Assembly: GCF_000527035.1 (NCBI RefSeq)
Contig: NZ_AZUK01000001.1
Location: forward strand, 310,001-374,000
Direction: 5' to 3'
Length of the DNA: 64,000 nt
Source: Tolumonas lignilytica
Lineage (GTDB): Bacteria; Pseudomonadota; Gammaproteobacteria; Enterobacterales; Aeromonadaceae
A program made the translations under genes and the position numbers. The notes beneath the pieces were generated by a model. It had not been told where the DNA came from. It searched no databases and saw nothing but the letters and a program-made list of their open reading frames with translations. This document shows positions 1-8,473 of the stretch, one piece after another; within the stretch, counting starts at the first letter, position 1, and every line of letters starts with the position of its first letter.

Positions 1-725
<725 letters not shown>

Positions 726-737
726 TCATAACCGCCT

Positions 738-766
738 AGTATAAATCGGGAATTAGGTGATCAAAA
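738..766 (-). promoter_or_regulatory. Candidate sigma70 promoter of pheS
   Basis: Read on the minus strand, TTTTGA (761-766) is followed by a 17-bp spacer and TATACT (738-743), about 95 bp upstream of pheS. It lies downstream of the rplT terminator, so pheS need not depend on read-through. I found no convincing pheM-like phenylalanine-rich leader peptide in this gap. Confidence 0.45.
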
Positions 767-871
767 GGCTGAATCACAGATTCAGGTGTTATGAAGACGA
801 TTAACAGGCAGTTCCTGAGTCAGGAAAAGATAAACAGGGCAAATATCAATAAATTGGCCAGAAATAGAGAT

Positions 872-897
872 AAAAAAAGGGAGGCAAATTGCCTCCC
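872..897 (-). terminator. Intrinsic terminator after rplT
   Basis: On the minus strand a GC-rich stem (GGGAGGC pairing with GCCTCCC, 5-nt loop, two more A-T pairs possible in the loop) is followed by seven U residues. It sits 18 bp past the rplT stop and closes the rpmI-rplT unit. Confidence 0.85.
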
Positions 898-914
898 TCT
901 TCGCACTTGTTCAA

Positions 915-1271
915 TTAAACCAGAGCGGCTTTCGCTTTCTCTACCAGAGCGGTAAAGGTCGCTTTGTCATGAACTGCGATATCGGAAAGGATCTTACGAT
1001 CGATTTCGATAGAAGCTTTCTTCAGACCGTTGATGAAACGGCTGTAAGACAGACCGTTTTGACGAGCTGCTGCATTGATACGTGCAATCCACAGTTGACG
1101 GAATTGACGTTTCTTCTGACGACGGTCACGGTAAGCATACTGACCAGCTTTAGTAACTGCTTGAACAGCTACGCGGTAAACACGGGAACGAGCACCGTAG
1201 TAACCTTTAGCCGCATTCAGAACTTTTTTGTGACGCGCACGAGCAGTCACACCACGTTTAACTCTTGGCAT
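915..1271 (-). CDS. rplT: 50S ribosomal protein L20
   Basis: At 118 residues it has the length and start ([18 protein letters not shown]) of bacterial L20, a basic protein that binds 23S rRNA early in 50S assembly. The highly basic N-terminal arm and the conserved [16 protein letters not shown] block are visible. It lies 15 bp downstream of rpmI, so the two are presumably co-translated. In E. coli, L20 represses translation of rpmI-rplT through an mRNA pseudoknot. The gap upstream of rpmI could hold that control, but I did not fold a pseudoknot by hand. Confidence 0.98.
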   Translation of the reverse strand: MPRVKRGVTARARHKKVLNAAKGYYGARSRVYRVAVQAVTKAGQYAYRDRRQKKRQFRQLWIARINAAARQNGLSYSRFINGLKKASIEIDRKILSDIAVHDKATFTALVEKAKAALV

Positions 1272-1286
1272 TTGTCAATCCTTCCC

Positions 1287-1484
1287 TTATGCGTATGGCA
1301 GCATTCTTGAAACTTGAGCCAAATCAGCTTTGGCAACCATGCCAGGCGCACGCAGGTGACGCTTACGCTTGGTAGTTTTCTTGGTCAGGATGTGACGTTT
1401 GTTGGCGTGTTTGCACTTAAAACCACCGGAACCGGTTTTTTTGAAGCGCTTAGCAGCACCACGGTCAGTTTTCATTTTTGGCAT
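1287..1484 (-). CDS. rpmI: 50S ribosomal protein L35
   Basis: This 65-residue, very basic protein has the typical L35 sequence ([23 protein letters not shown], then the [11 protein letters not shown] stretch). It is a structural protein of the large subunit. A GGAG Shine-Dalgarno sequence lies six bases before the ATG. It sits between infC and rplT in the conserved infC-rpmI-rplT order, but a terminator-like hairpin separates it from infC. Confidence 0.98.
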   Translation of the reverse strand: MPKMKTDRGAAKRFKKTGSGGFKCKHANKRHILTKKTTKRKRHLRAPGMVAKADLAQVSRMLPYA

Positions 1485-1525
1485 TACGAACTCCGCATTG
1501 TGTTTGCCAGTAATGTAATCAGGCG

Positions 1526-1554
1526 AAAAAAACCATCAGATATAAATCTGATGG
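1526..1554 (-). terminator. Intrinsic terminator or attenuator between infC and rpmI
   Basis: On the minus strand a perfect 9-bp stem (CCATCAGAT with ATCTGATGG, 4-nt loop) is followed by seven U residues. It lies inside the translation operon, 22 bp past the infC stop and 42 bp before the rpmI start, so it should reduce read-through into rpmI-rplT or act as a regulated attenuator. Confidence 0.75.
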
Positions 1555-1576
1555 CCTTTTTACTTGTTTGGCCTAA

Positions 1577-2116
1577 TTACCGTTTTTTAGGGGCCAGCAT
1601 CATGACGGCTTGGCGACCTTCCACTTTCGGGAAAGACTCCACTACAGCAAGCTCTTCCAGATCGTTTTTAACACGTTCCAGAACATTCATGCCGAGGTCT
1701 TGATGCGCCATTTCACGGCCGCGGAAACGCAGCGTTACTTTGGCTTTATCCCCTTCTTCAAGAAAGCGAATCAGGTTGCGTAGTTTTACCTGATAATCAC
1801 CTTCATCAGTTCCAGGACGGAATTTAATTTCCTTGATCTGGACCTGTTTTTGCTTTTTCTTCTGTTCTTTAACAGATTTACTCTTTTCGTAGAGGAATTT
1901 GCCAAAGTCCATAATACGACAAACTGGTGGTTCAGCGGTAGGGCTGATTTCTACCAGATCGACGCCGGCTTTAATTGCAGCATCCAATGCCTCTTCAATA
2001 GAGACAATACCGAGCGCTTCACCATCGAGACCAACTAAGCGAATCTCCTTAACACGGATCTCACCGTTGATACGGGTACGTGGTGCTTGTTTTCCAGTTT
2101 TCTTTGCGCCGTTTAT
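1577..2116 (-). CDS. infC: Translation initiation factor IF-3 (AUA start)
   Basis: IF-3 binds the 30S subunit, blocks premature 50S joining and rejects non-canonical start codons. The first in-frame ATG (at 1987) would cut off about 43 residues of the conserved N-domain. The reading frame continues upstream through the family-typical [21 protein letters not shown] to an ATA codon at 2114-2116, which is preceded two codons earlier by the in-frame thrS stop. No ATG, GTG or TTG lies in that stretch. A GGAGG sequence sits 8 nt before the ATA. The resulting 179 residues match the usual length. E. coli infC uses AUU and is autoregulated through it; AUA here should work the same way. Confidence 0.95.
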   Translation of the reverse strand: MNGAKKTGKQAPRTRINGEIRVKEIRLVGLDGEALGIVSIEEALDAAIKAGVDLVEISPTAEPPVCRIMDFGKFLYEKSKSVKEQKKKQKQVQIKEIKFRPGTDEGDYQVKLRNLIRFLEEGDKAKVTLRFRGREMAHQDLGMNVLERVKNDLEELAVVESFPKVEGRQAVMMLAPKKR

Positions 2117-2119
2117 AGC

Positions 2120-4048
2120 TTATTCCTCCACAACATTTAATCCACGAGTGCTGATTTCTTTGCGTAACTTCTCGACTAAATCAGTTACTTTGAATTTACC
2201 TAAATCAACACCTTTACGGGTTCTTACTGCGATTTCGCCTGCTTCCATTTCTTTATCACCGCAGACAAGCATGTAAGGAACGCGTTTCAAAGTATGCTCG
2301 CGGATTTTAAAGCCAATCTTCTCATTTCTCAAGTCCGCTTTTGCGCGAATACCGGATTCATTCAAAGTATTAACTACTTGTTTCACATAATCAGCCTGAT
2401 TATCGGTGATATTCATCACGACAGCCTGTAACGGGGCCAGCCACAAAGGGAAATATCCGGCCGATTCCTCTGTCAGAATACCGATGAAGCGTTCAATGGA
2501 GCCGAGAATTGCACGGTGGATCATCACCGGTACGTGGCGCTCATTATCTTCACCCACATAGGTTGCACCTAAGCGACCCGGTAATGCGAAGTCCAGCTGG
2601 ATGGTGCCGCATTGCCATGCACGATCCAAACAGTCATGCAGGGTAAATTCGATCTTCGGACCGTAGAATGCACCCTCACCCGGCTGATATTCAAACTCGA
2701 TGTCGTTGTGTTTTAATGCTTCGCTCAGGGCTTCTTCGGCGCGATCCCACATATCATCACTGCCGATACGTTTTTCCGGACGAGTAGACAGTTTTACTGC
2801 GATGTTCTGGAAACCAAAGGTGCTGTAGGTGTCATACACCATGCGGATACAGGAAGATACTTCATCTTGGATCTGGTTTTCGGCACAGAAAATATGCGCG
2901 TCATCCTGTGTAAAGCCACGAACACGCATCAGACCATGCAGAGAACCAGACGGTTCATTACGGTGGCAGCTACCGAACTCAGCCATACGCAGTGGCAGAT
3001 CGCGGTAAGATTTCAGACCCTGATTAAAGATCTGTACATGACCCGGGCAGTTCATCGGCTTAATCGCATATTCGCGGTTTTCAGACGAAGTGGTAAACAT
3101 GGCATCGGCATACTTATCCCAATGGCCTGAACGTTCCCACAATACGCGGTCCATCATGAACGGGCCTTTGACCTCTTCATAATCATATTCACGCAGTTTT
3201 TGACGGATGAAGGTTTCCAGCTCACGGAAAATAGTCCATCCATCGTTGTGCCAGAACACCATACCTGGTGCTTCTTCCTGCATATGGTACAGATCAAGCT
3301 GTTTACCAATTTTACGATGGTCACGTTTAGCCGCTTCTTCCAGACGTTGCAGATACGCGCTCAGCTGCTTCTTGTCAGCCCAGGCGGTACCGTAAATACG
3401 CTGCAGCATCTTGTTTTTAGCGTCACCACGCCAGTAGGCACCGGAGGTTTTCTGCAGTTTGAAATGATGGCAGAAACGCATATTAGGTACATGCGGACCA
3501 CGACACATATCAATGTATTCTTCGTGGTGATATAAACCTGGCTGATCATCACGTGCAATGTTTTCATCCAGAATCGCGATTTTGTAAGTTTCACCGCGAG
3601 ACTCAAAAACATCGCGAGCTTCCTGCCAGCTCACCTTTTTCTTCACGACATCGTAGTCTTTCTGCGCCAGCTCCAGCATACGGGCTTCCAGCGCCTGAAT
3701 ATCTTCTTCGGTCAGAGTTCGGTCAAGGTCGACGTCATAATAGAAGCCATTGTCGATGACCGGACCGATAGCCATCTTAGTCTCAGGCCATAATTGTTTG
3801 ATCGCATGACCTAATAAATGCGCACAGGAATGGCGCAGAATCTCCAGACCTTCCTGATCTTTGGCGGTAATAATTGATAAGGTTGAATCTGATTCGATCA
3901 GCTCACAGGCATCGACCAGCTCACCATTAACGCGACCAGCGATACAGGCTTTCGCCAGACCAGCACCGATGCTTGCAGCAACGTCATAAACTGAAACGGC
4001 ATGATCAAATGCGCGTTGACTACCATCGGGAAGTGTAATTACAGGCAT
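2120..4048 (-). CDS. thrS: Threonine--tRNA ligase
   Basis: This full-length, 642-residue class II synthetase charges tRNA-Thr. The domains in order are an N-terminal TGS domain (about 1-60), the editing domain (about 65-225, with the [10 protein letters not shown] zinc/editing motif), the catalytic core (about 240-535, with the class II motif 2-like [19 protein letters not shown]) and the C-terminal anticodon-binding domain. The last codons, GTG GAG GAA TAA, contain the Shine-Dalgarno sequence of infC, so the two genes are tightly linked. The leader contains two hairpins resembling tRNA-Thr anticodon arms (4066-4137), suggesting autogenous repression as in E. coli. Confidence 0.98.
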   Translation of the reverse strand: MPVITLPDGSQRAFDHAVSVYDVAASIGAGLAKACIAGRVNGELVDACELIESDSTLSIITAKDQEGLEILRHSCAHLLGHAIKQLWPETKMAIGPVIDNGFYYDVDLDRTLTEEDIQALEARMLELAQKDYDVVKKKVSWQEARDVFESRGETYKIAILDENIARDDQPGLYHHEEYIDMCRGPHVPNMRFCHHFKLQKTSGAYWRGDAKNKMLQRIYGTAWADKKQLSAYLQRLEEAAKRDHRKIGKQLDLYHMQEEAPGMVFWHNDGWTIFRELETFIRQKLREYDYEEVKGPFMMDRVLWERSGHWDKYADAMFTTSSENREYAIKPMNCPGHVQIFNQGLKSYRDLPLRMAEFGSCHRNEPSGSLHGLMRVRGFTQDDAHIFCAENQIQDEVSSCIRMVYDTYSTFGFQNIAVKLSTRPEKRIGSDDMWDRAEEALSEALKHNDIEFEYQPGEGAFYGPKIEFTLHDCLDRAWQCGTIQLDFALPGRLGATYVGEDNERHVPVMIHRAILGSIERFIGILTEESAGYFPLWLAPLQAVVMNITDNQADYVKQVVNTLNESGIRAKADLRNEKIGFKIREHTLKRVPYMLVCGDKEMEAGEIAVRTRKGVDLGKFKVTDLVEKLRKEISTRGLNVVEE

Positions 4049-4065
4049 GATGTATCCTTACAGTG

Positions 4066-4137
4066 GTGACACACACCAAGTGTCACTTGTTGATATTGAG
4101 GTTATGTTGAAAGGCAATGTCCGCTACATTCGGACAT
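4066..4137 (-). promoter_or_regulatory. thrS translational operator with two tRNA-Thr anticodon-arm mimics
   Basis: Two perfect 7-bp hairpins, each with a 7-nt loop, lie in the thrS 5' UTR. The upstream one (4117-4137) has loop AAUGUAG, which places UGU at anticodon positions 34-36. The downstream one (4066-4086) has loop UUGGUGU, which places GGU there. Both triplets are threonine anticodons. The second hairpin ends 17 nt before the ATG, next to the Shine-Dalgarno sequence. This matches the E. coli thrS operator, in which two anticodon-like domains joined by a single-stranded linker bind the synthetase dimer and block the ribosome. The loop identities are seen directly; the regulatory role is inferred from E. 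coli. Confidence 0.82.
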
Positions 4138-4147
4138 GTCGGGCAAA

Positions 4148-4176
4148 AGTCTAATGAAATGTGAATGCAGGTGCAA
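4148..4176 (-). promoter_or_regulatory. Candidate sigma70 promoter of thrS
   Basis: On the minus strand TTGCAC (4171-4176), a 17-bp spacer and TAGACT (4148-4153) form a plausible promoter. Its start point would fall near 4141, just before the first operator hairpin, so the transcript would begin with the regulatory structure. Confidence 0.5.
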
Positions 4177-4198
4177 ACAGAGATAACGTTTTACCCCT

Positions 4199-4226
4199 AA
4201 AAATAAAGGCAGCCGAAGCTGCCTTT
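4199..4226 (-). terminator. Intrinsic terminator after rplY
   Basis: A 9-bp stem (AAAGGCAGC with GCTGCCTTT, loop CGAA on the plus strand) followed on the minus strand by a T-rich run ends the rplY transcript 18 bp past its stop. Confidence 0.8.
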
Positions 4227-4243
4227 ATTTCATTATCCGGGCA

Positions 4244-4531
4244 TTACGCGCGGATGAAGTCCAGATGAACTACTTTTGGCTTAACTGGGTGACGTTGAAC
4301 TGCAGCTACTTTAGCTTTCACTTCTTTACCGTCAACAACCAGAGTCAACACTTCGCTGTAGAAAGCTTGTTCTTGCTGAGCAACGATCACTTTGTTGTGA
4401 TCCAGAACCAGAGAAACAGCTTCCTGACCTGCACCGTACAGGATTGCAGGAACTTGTTCTGCACGACGCAGGCGGCGGCTCGCACCTTTCCCCAGGTCTG
4501 CACGAACTTCAGTTTGGAATGTAAAAGACAT
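4244..4531 (-). CDS. rplY: 50S ribosomal protein L25
   Basis: The protein has 95 residues, close to the 94 of E. coli L25, the 5S-rRNA-binding protein (single-domain form, without the CTC C-terminal extension). The chosen ATG at 4531 gives the family start [10 protein letters not shown]. The open frame continues upstream to 4615, but the extra 28 residues are unlike L25. The conserved [19 protein letters not shown] block is present. It is a single-gene unit ended by its own terminator. Confidence 0.96.
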   Translation of the reverse strand: MSFTFQTEVRADLGKGASRRLRRAEQVPAILYGAGQEAVSLVLDHNKVIVAQQEQAFYSEVLTLVVDGKEVKAKVAAVQRHPVKPKVVHLDFIRA

Positions 4532-4643
4532 AATTATCTCACTTCTTAAATAATGAATGTATGGCATCAGATGCGACCGTCCGATACCTCTTAATAGCGG
4601 CGCGAATACTACCATTCATTCGAGGTAGCAACAAGCAAAACCA

Positions 4644-5021
4644 TTACCACAATCGCAGCCAGTTTTGCCCGATGACGGCACACCAAACGATTGCATTGAG
4701 TGTCAGCGTTATAAATACGGCAGCAGAACCCATGTCTTTTGCTCGTCCTGAAAGAGGGTGCATTTCACCACCGAACCGATCTACGACCGCCTCCACCGCA
4801 GAATTCAGGATTTCCACAATCACCACCAACCATGCCAGTACTAATAAAAGAAGTTGTTGTGTAAGCCCTGTTCCAACAATAAATGCTGCCGGAGTTAATA
4901 ACAGCATCAATATCATCTCTTGCCTGAAGGCAGCTTCATGCCTCCACGCAGCTTTGATACCTTGCATGCTGTAAATGCTAGCTTTATAAACACGATAAAA
5001 GCCTTTGTTCCCCGGTTTCAC
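4644..5021 (-). CDS. dgkA: Diacylglycerol kinase (prokaryotic, membrane)
   Basis: This 125-residue protein matches the small integral-membrane kinase that phosphorylates diacylglycerol in the inner membrane and recycles lipid from membrane-derived oligosaccharide synthesis. It shows an N-terminal amphipathic segment, three hydrophobic helices, and the family signature EILNSAVEAVVDR around residue 70, which holds the catalytic Glu and Asn residues. It starts only 1 bp after the btuD stop, so it is probably translated from the btu transcript. Confidence 0.95.
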   Translation of the reverse strand: MKPGNKGFYRVYKASIYSMQGIKAAWRHEAAFRQEMILMLLLTPAAFIVGTGLTQQLLLLVLAWLVVIVEILNSAVEAVVDRFGGEMHPLSGRAKDMGSAAVFITLTLNAIVWCAVIGQNWLRLW

Positions 5022-5022
5022 T

Positions 5023-5805
5023 TCAATCCCCTTTTGAATGGGTGGTATGACTAACTTGCCATGGAAGAAATAATGCCTGGCCTTCAGCCTGACAACGAAT
5101 GGTTTTTAAACAGAAAACGTCCTCAATTAAACGCTCGTTAAATTGATCTACCGTATCAGAAAAAACGAGCTGGCCTTGTTGTAGACACCAAATCACATCA
5201 CTATGGGCTACCGCCAGATTAAAATCATGAATCGATGTCAGGATTGTGAGCCCCTGACGTTTCAATTCATTTAACAGGGTTAATAAGATGATTTGATGAT
5301 GCCAGTCTAAACCGGCCAATGGTTCATCCAGTAATAGAAAACTTGCATGTGGATTTAATTCAGGCCAAACCTGAAGTAATGTTTTGGCCAACAACACCCG
5401 TTGCTGTTCACCACCCGATAACTGGCTGAAATCACGGTTCAGATAATCGCTTAATTCCAGACGCGAACATACATGTTCAATCGCCGATTGTAACGAAGAT
5501 TCACGAACGTTCAGAGGCATTGCACCTAAGGCAATTACCTGATTGCAGGTGATCGGCAGTAGCTGTGCTGAACGTTGTGGCAGCATGGCTCTTTTAACGG
5601 CGGCATACTGCATCGACCACTGCCGGATATCCTGATGATCCCAAAGTAGTTGCCCTGTGGATCTGACCAACCCTGCCATACCAAGTAATAAACTGGATTT
5701 ACCACTTCCGTTTGGACCAATGATTGCAATGTGCTGACCAGCAGCAACAGATGCGGTAATTGGCCCAACTCGATTTGGAATACGAAAATCAATCAGCGAA
5801 AGCAT
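5023..5805 (-). CDS. btuD: Cobalamin ABC transporter, ATP-binding protein
   Basis: This 260-residue ABC ATPase carries Walker A (GPNGSGKSS near residue 30), the signature LSGGEQQRVLLAKTL, Walker B (FLLLDEPLAGLD) and a switch histidine (TSIHDFNLA). It would power vitamin B12 import with BtuC. Its start overlaps the end of btuC by 17 bp, indicating translational coupling. A siderophore-type ATPase of the same family cannot be excluded from sequence alone. The pairing with a BtuC-like permease favours cobalamin, although no btuF is nearby. Confidence 0.85.
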   Translation of the reverse strand: MLSLIDFRIPNRVGPITASVAAGQHIAIIGPNGSGKSSLLLGMAGLVRSTGQLLWDHQDIRQWSMQYAAVKRAMLPQRSAQLLPITCNQVIALGAMPLNVRESSLQSAIEHVCSRLELSDYLNRDFSQLSGGEQQRVLLAKTLLQVWPELNPHASFLLLDEPLAGLDWHHQIILLTLLNELKRQGLTILTSIHDFNLAVAHSDVIWCLQQGQLVFSDTVDQFNERLIEDVFCLKTIRCQAEGQALFLPWQVSHTTHSKGD

Positions 5806-6871
5806 AACGACGAACTAATAAATAAATAAAGATAGGCGCACCAATCGACGCCGTGACAACACCAACTGGTAATTCACCGGCACTGATAAAAGAACGCGAT
5901 AATATATCCGCGATTAACAATAACAGACTTCCAGCCAACACAGAGGCAGGGATCGTGAAAGCCGGACCATCTTTCCCGGCTAATCGCACCAAATGAGGGA
6001 CAACCAGACCAATAAAACCAATCACACCGGCCAGCGCAACACACATACCACTAATAAAACAGACAGCCCAGACTAACCGGCGTTGTGTTTTGCGAAGATC
6101 TAACCCCATTAGCTGAGCTTGATATGCTCCCAATTGCAACAGTGCCAGTTTGCGATGCTGACTAATCAGCCAAGCGCACACAATAATGAACGGGAGCCAC
6201 CAATATGCCGGTTGGATCTGCCCATAGGCCAGACTGCCCATCATCCAGAACATGATTTCCCGTAGTGCCTGGTCATCAGAGAAATAGAGTAACCAGGTTG
6301 TCAGTGCATTAGTCGCAATGCCGATAGCAACGCCTAATAACAGTAATCGACTGCTGCCAAGTTGCCCGCGATAAGATAAACGCAGTAATAATAACGTGAT
6401 CAATAAAGCCCCGATGAATGCGGCAACACTGATTCCCCAAGCAGGAATCGCGATACCAGAATGGTGTCCGATAAAGATGAAGAAAACAGCAAGAAAACTG
6501 GCGCCACTAGAAATACCAATCAACCCCGGCTCTGCAACGGGGTTATGCAGTAATATTTGCAAGACGGCACCGCATAATGCTAATCCGCCCCCGACCGCAA
6601 TAGCGAGCAATGTCCGAGGCAAACGTAATTCGAGAATGACTTGTTGTTGTATCTGAGACAGTCCATGCCACCAGTCAGCAAAACCAATATGATAACTACC
6701 CGATGAGAGACTGATCATTGACGTCAGTGAGACACAGAGCAATAAGGTGAGCAGCCAAATTTGACGCCGCCTGCGTTGTTGATGCTGGATAGATTGCAAA
6801 GACACAGAGTGGATCCAATTCAACTGTTGTTTATGGCCGGATTGTATCACTCTGCCATCTGATGATTCCAA
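5789..6871 (-). CDS. btuC: Cobalamin ABC transporter, permease
   Basis: This FecCD-family permease of up to 360 residues has about ten membrane helices and the conserved blocks LRLPRTLLAIAVGGGLALCGAVLQ, EPGLIGISSGASF and GFIGLVVPHLVRL. It forms the membrane channel with BtuD. The longest frame begins at a TTG (6871). A GTG at 6805 gives a start closer to E. coli BtuC, so the N-terminus is uncertain. The FecCD family also covers iron-siderophore permeases, but the btuCD-like arrangement favours B12. I saw no cobalamin riboswitch upstream. Confidence 0.82.
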   Translation of the reverse strand: MESSDGRVIQSGHKQQLNWIHSVSLQSIQHQQRRRRQIWLLTLLLCVSLTSMISLSSGSYHIGFADWWHGLSQIQQQVILELRLPRTLLAIAVGGGLALCGAVLQILLHNPVAEPGLIGISSGASFLAVFFIFIGHHSGIAIPAWGISVAAFIGALLITLLLLRLSYRGQLGSSRLLLLGVAIGIATNALTTWLLYFSDDQALREIMFWMMGSLAYGQIQPAYWWLPFIIVCAWLISQHRKLALLQLGAYQAQLMGLDLRKTQRRLVWAVCFISGMCVALAGVIGFIGLVVPHLVRLAGKDGPAFTIPASVLAGSLLLLIADILSRSFISAGELPVGVVTASIGAPIFIYLLVRRYAFAD

Positions 6872-6883
6872 TAAAGCACGACA

Positions 6884-7156
6884 TCAGATAAATATATCAA
6901 TATGTTCCGGGTGTTTTTCATTCTCTGAGTCAGTCGAAGCAGCCTCGGCAACCTCATTTTCCTCTTCCAATATCCCTTGTTCTTTCGCTTCAAAATGATG
7001 AGGTTGTTGCTGCTGAGGATGATGCTGCTCAGTATCAATTTTATCTGCTTTAGATTGCGGCTCTACCTTAGGCACATCATGATGGATGATGTCATTAAGA
7101 TTCACCGGCGGTGTCGGCCTCGGCAATATAGGGAAGAGCATGTCTTGATTGGGCAT
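6884..7156 (-). CDS. Small His/Gln/Glu-rich protein of unknown function
   Basis: The 90-residue frame ends 12 bp before the btuC frame, on the same strand. I do not recognise it. The composition is low-complexity and strongly polar: a proline-rich start, a central stretch with HH, HHP, QQQQ and HHF, then an acidic tail rich in E, N and D. There is no signal peptide or membrane segment. A GAGG sequence nine bases before the ATG supports translation. The histidine clusters could bind metal, perhaps cobalt or nickel given the B12 genes, but that is speculation. It could also be a spurious frame. Confidence 0.5.
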   Translation of the reverse strand: MPNQDMLFPILPRPTPPVNLNDIIHHDVPKVEPQSKADKIDTEQHHPQQQQPHHFEAKEQGILEEENEVAEAASTDSENEKHPEHIDIFI

Positions 7157-7327
7157 ATCGGGTCGCCTCGCTTTAGCTCCCTCAGTATTTAATTATCGAC
7201 CAGCAGGTATAAAAAATAAGCAGAAATAGAAAAAATACCCAGTTCGATCCCTTTTGATTTTCACAAATGAATAATGATGCATTTATTCCATTTTAAAATT
7301 CAAAAATGCTTTTCCTGTATTCTGTAC

Positions 7328-7355
7328 TTGCTTTTTTCGTCAGGCACGGTATTTT
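7328..7355 (+). promoter_or_regulatory. Candidate promoter of the his operon
   Basis: TTGCTT (7328-7333), a 16-bp spacer and TATTTT (7350-7355) lie about 40 bp upstream of the leader peptide start. The match is weak, and other placements in this AT-rich stretch are possible. The rest of 7157-7393 shows no gene. Confidence 0.35.
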
Positions 7356-7393
7356 GTTACCCATTGGGACAATAAAGAAGCAAATTAGCAATC

Positions 7394-7444
7394 ATGACCT
7401 TACTGAAGACTGTGCATCACCATCACCGCCATCATCCGGAATAG
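7394..7444 (+). CDS. hisL: his operon leader peptide
   Basis: This 16-codon frame reads MTLLKTVHHHHRHHPE. Six of seven consecutive codons are histidine, interrupted by one arginine. In enteric bacteria, ribosome stalling at these codons when His-tRNA is scarce lets an antiterminator form and the his genes be transcribed. The frame ends about 70 bp before the terminator hairpin, the usual arrangement. The E. coli peptide has seven uninterrupted histidines, so the arginine is a small difference. Confidence 0.93.
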   Translation: MTLLKTVHHHHRHHPE

Positions 7445-7488
7445 TCTTTCAGGAGGATTGCTGCTGGAAGACACCGACGTGACTTCCC

Positions 7489-7546
7489 AGTGGTTCCCAA
7501 GCCAATCACTAAACCCTCGGAAGCCACTACTTCCGAGGGTTTTTTC
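7489..7546 (+). terminator. his attenuator (terminator/antiterminator)
   Basis: A 12-bp stem (7512-7523 with 7530-7541, core CCCTCGGAAG/CTTCCGAGGG) followed by a run of Ts ends about 20 bp before hisG. The competing antiterminator can be seen: AGTGGTTCC at 7489-7497 pairs, with one bulged base, with GGAAGCCACT at 7519-7528, which removes the 5' arm of the terminator. Confidence 0.92.
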
Positions 7547-7564
7547 ATTTACAAGGATATAACT

Positions 7565-8461
7565 ATGGATAGCAAACGTCTGCGCATCGCGATGCAGAAA
7601 TCAGGTCGCCTGAGTCAGGATTCACAAGAACTGCTGAAAAGCTGTGGTTTCAAAATCAATCTGCGTGAAGACCGCCTGATTGCGCATGTAGAAAATATGC
7701 CAATCGATATTCTGCGCGTTCGTGATGACGACATCCCCGGCTTGGTGATGGACAAGGTAGTCGACCTCGGGATTGTAGGTGAAAACGTTCTGGAAGAAAC
7801 CATGCTGGAACGCCAATCATTGAATCTGGCAACAGCATTCAAGAAGCTGAAAGATCTGGATTACGGTGGATGCCGCCTGTCACTGGCCATTCCTCGTGAA
7901 GAAGAATGGACGGGTGTTGCTGCGCTGCAAGGCAAAAAAATTGCGACGACCTACCCTCACTTGTTAAAACGCTTTCTTGCGGAAAAAGGTGTCACCTTCA
8001 AACCGGTATTACTGACTGGTTCAGTTGAAGTTGCTCCGCGTGCTGGTCTGGCTGATGCCATCTGTGATCTGGTCTCTTCAGGTGCAACACTGGAAGCCAA
8101 CGGCCTGAAAGAAGTTCAGGTTATCTATCGCTCTAAAGCGACCTTAATCCAGGCTGATACCGAACTGTATCCGGAAAAACAGAAGCTGGTTGATCGTCTG
8201 CTGCCACGTCTGGAAGGTATGCTGCAGGCTCGCGAAAGCAAATACATCATGTTGCACGCCCCTAAAAATAAACTGGCTGAAATCACGGCGTTGCTGCCAG
8301 GCGCTGAGAATCCGACTGTAATGCCGCTGGCCAGCGACAGCACTCACGTTGCAATGCATGTTGTGGCTACCGAAACCCTGTTCTGGGAAACCATGGAAAA
8401 ACTGAAAGCGCTGGGTGCCAGCTCTATTCTGGTGCTGCCAATCGAAAAAATGATGATGTAA
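7565..8461 (+). CDS. hisG: ATP phosphoribosyltransferase
   Basis: HisG catalyses the first, feedback-regulated step of histidine synthesis: ATP + PRPP to phosphoribosyl-ATP. The ATG at 7565, with AAGGA just before it, gives 298 residues, one fewer than E. coli HisG. It is the long form with the C-terminal histidine-binding regulatory domain (about 225-298), so no HisZ is needed. The PRPP loop appears as [25 protein letters not shown] near residues 160-180. The open frame upstream to 7490 runs through the attenuator and is not coding. Confidence 0.98.
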   Translation: MDSKRLRIAMQKSGRLSQDSQELLKSCGFKINLREDRLIAHVENMPIDILRVRDDDIPGLVMDKVVDLGIVGENVLEETMLERQSLNLATAFKKLKDLDYGGCRLSLAIPREEEWTGVAALQGKKIATTYPHLLKRFLAEKGVTFKPVLLTGSVEVAPRAGLADAICDLVSSGATLEANGLKEVQVIYRSKATLIQADTELYPEKQKLVDRLLPRLEGMLQARESKYIMLHAPKNKLAEITALLPGAENPTVMPLASDSTHVAMHVVATETLFWETMEKLKALGASSILVLPIEKMMM

Positions 8462-8473
8462 CGGGAGCAGAAC

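Noticed and set aside
7157-7393. Cobalamin riboswitch for the btu genes
   Set aside because: No B12-box-like sequence or conserved core could be found upstream of btuC or the small ORF.
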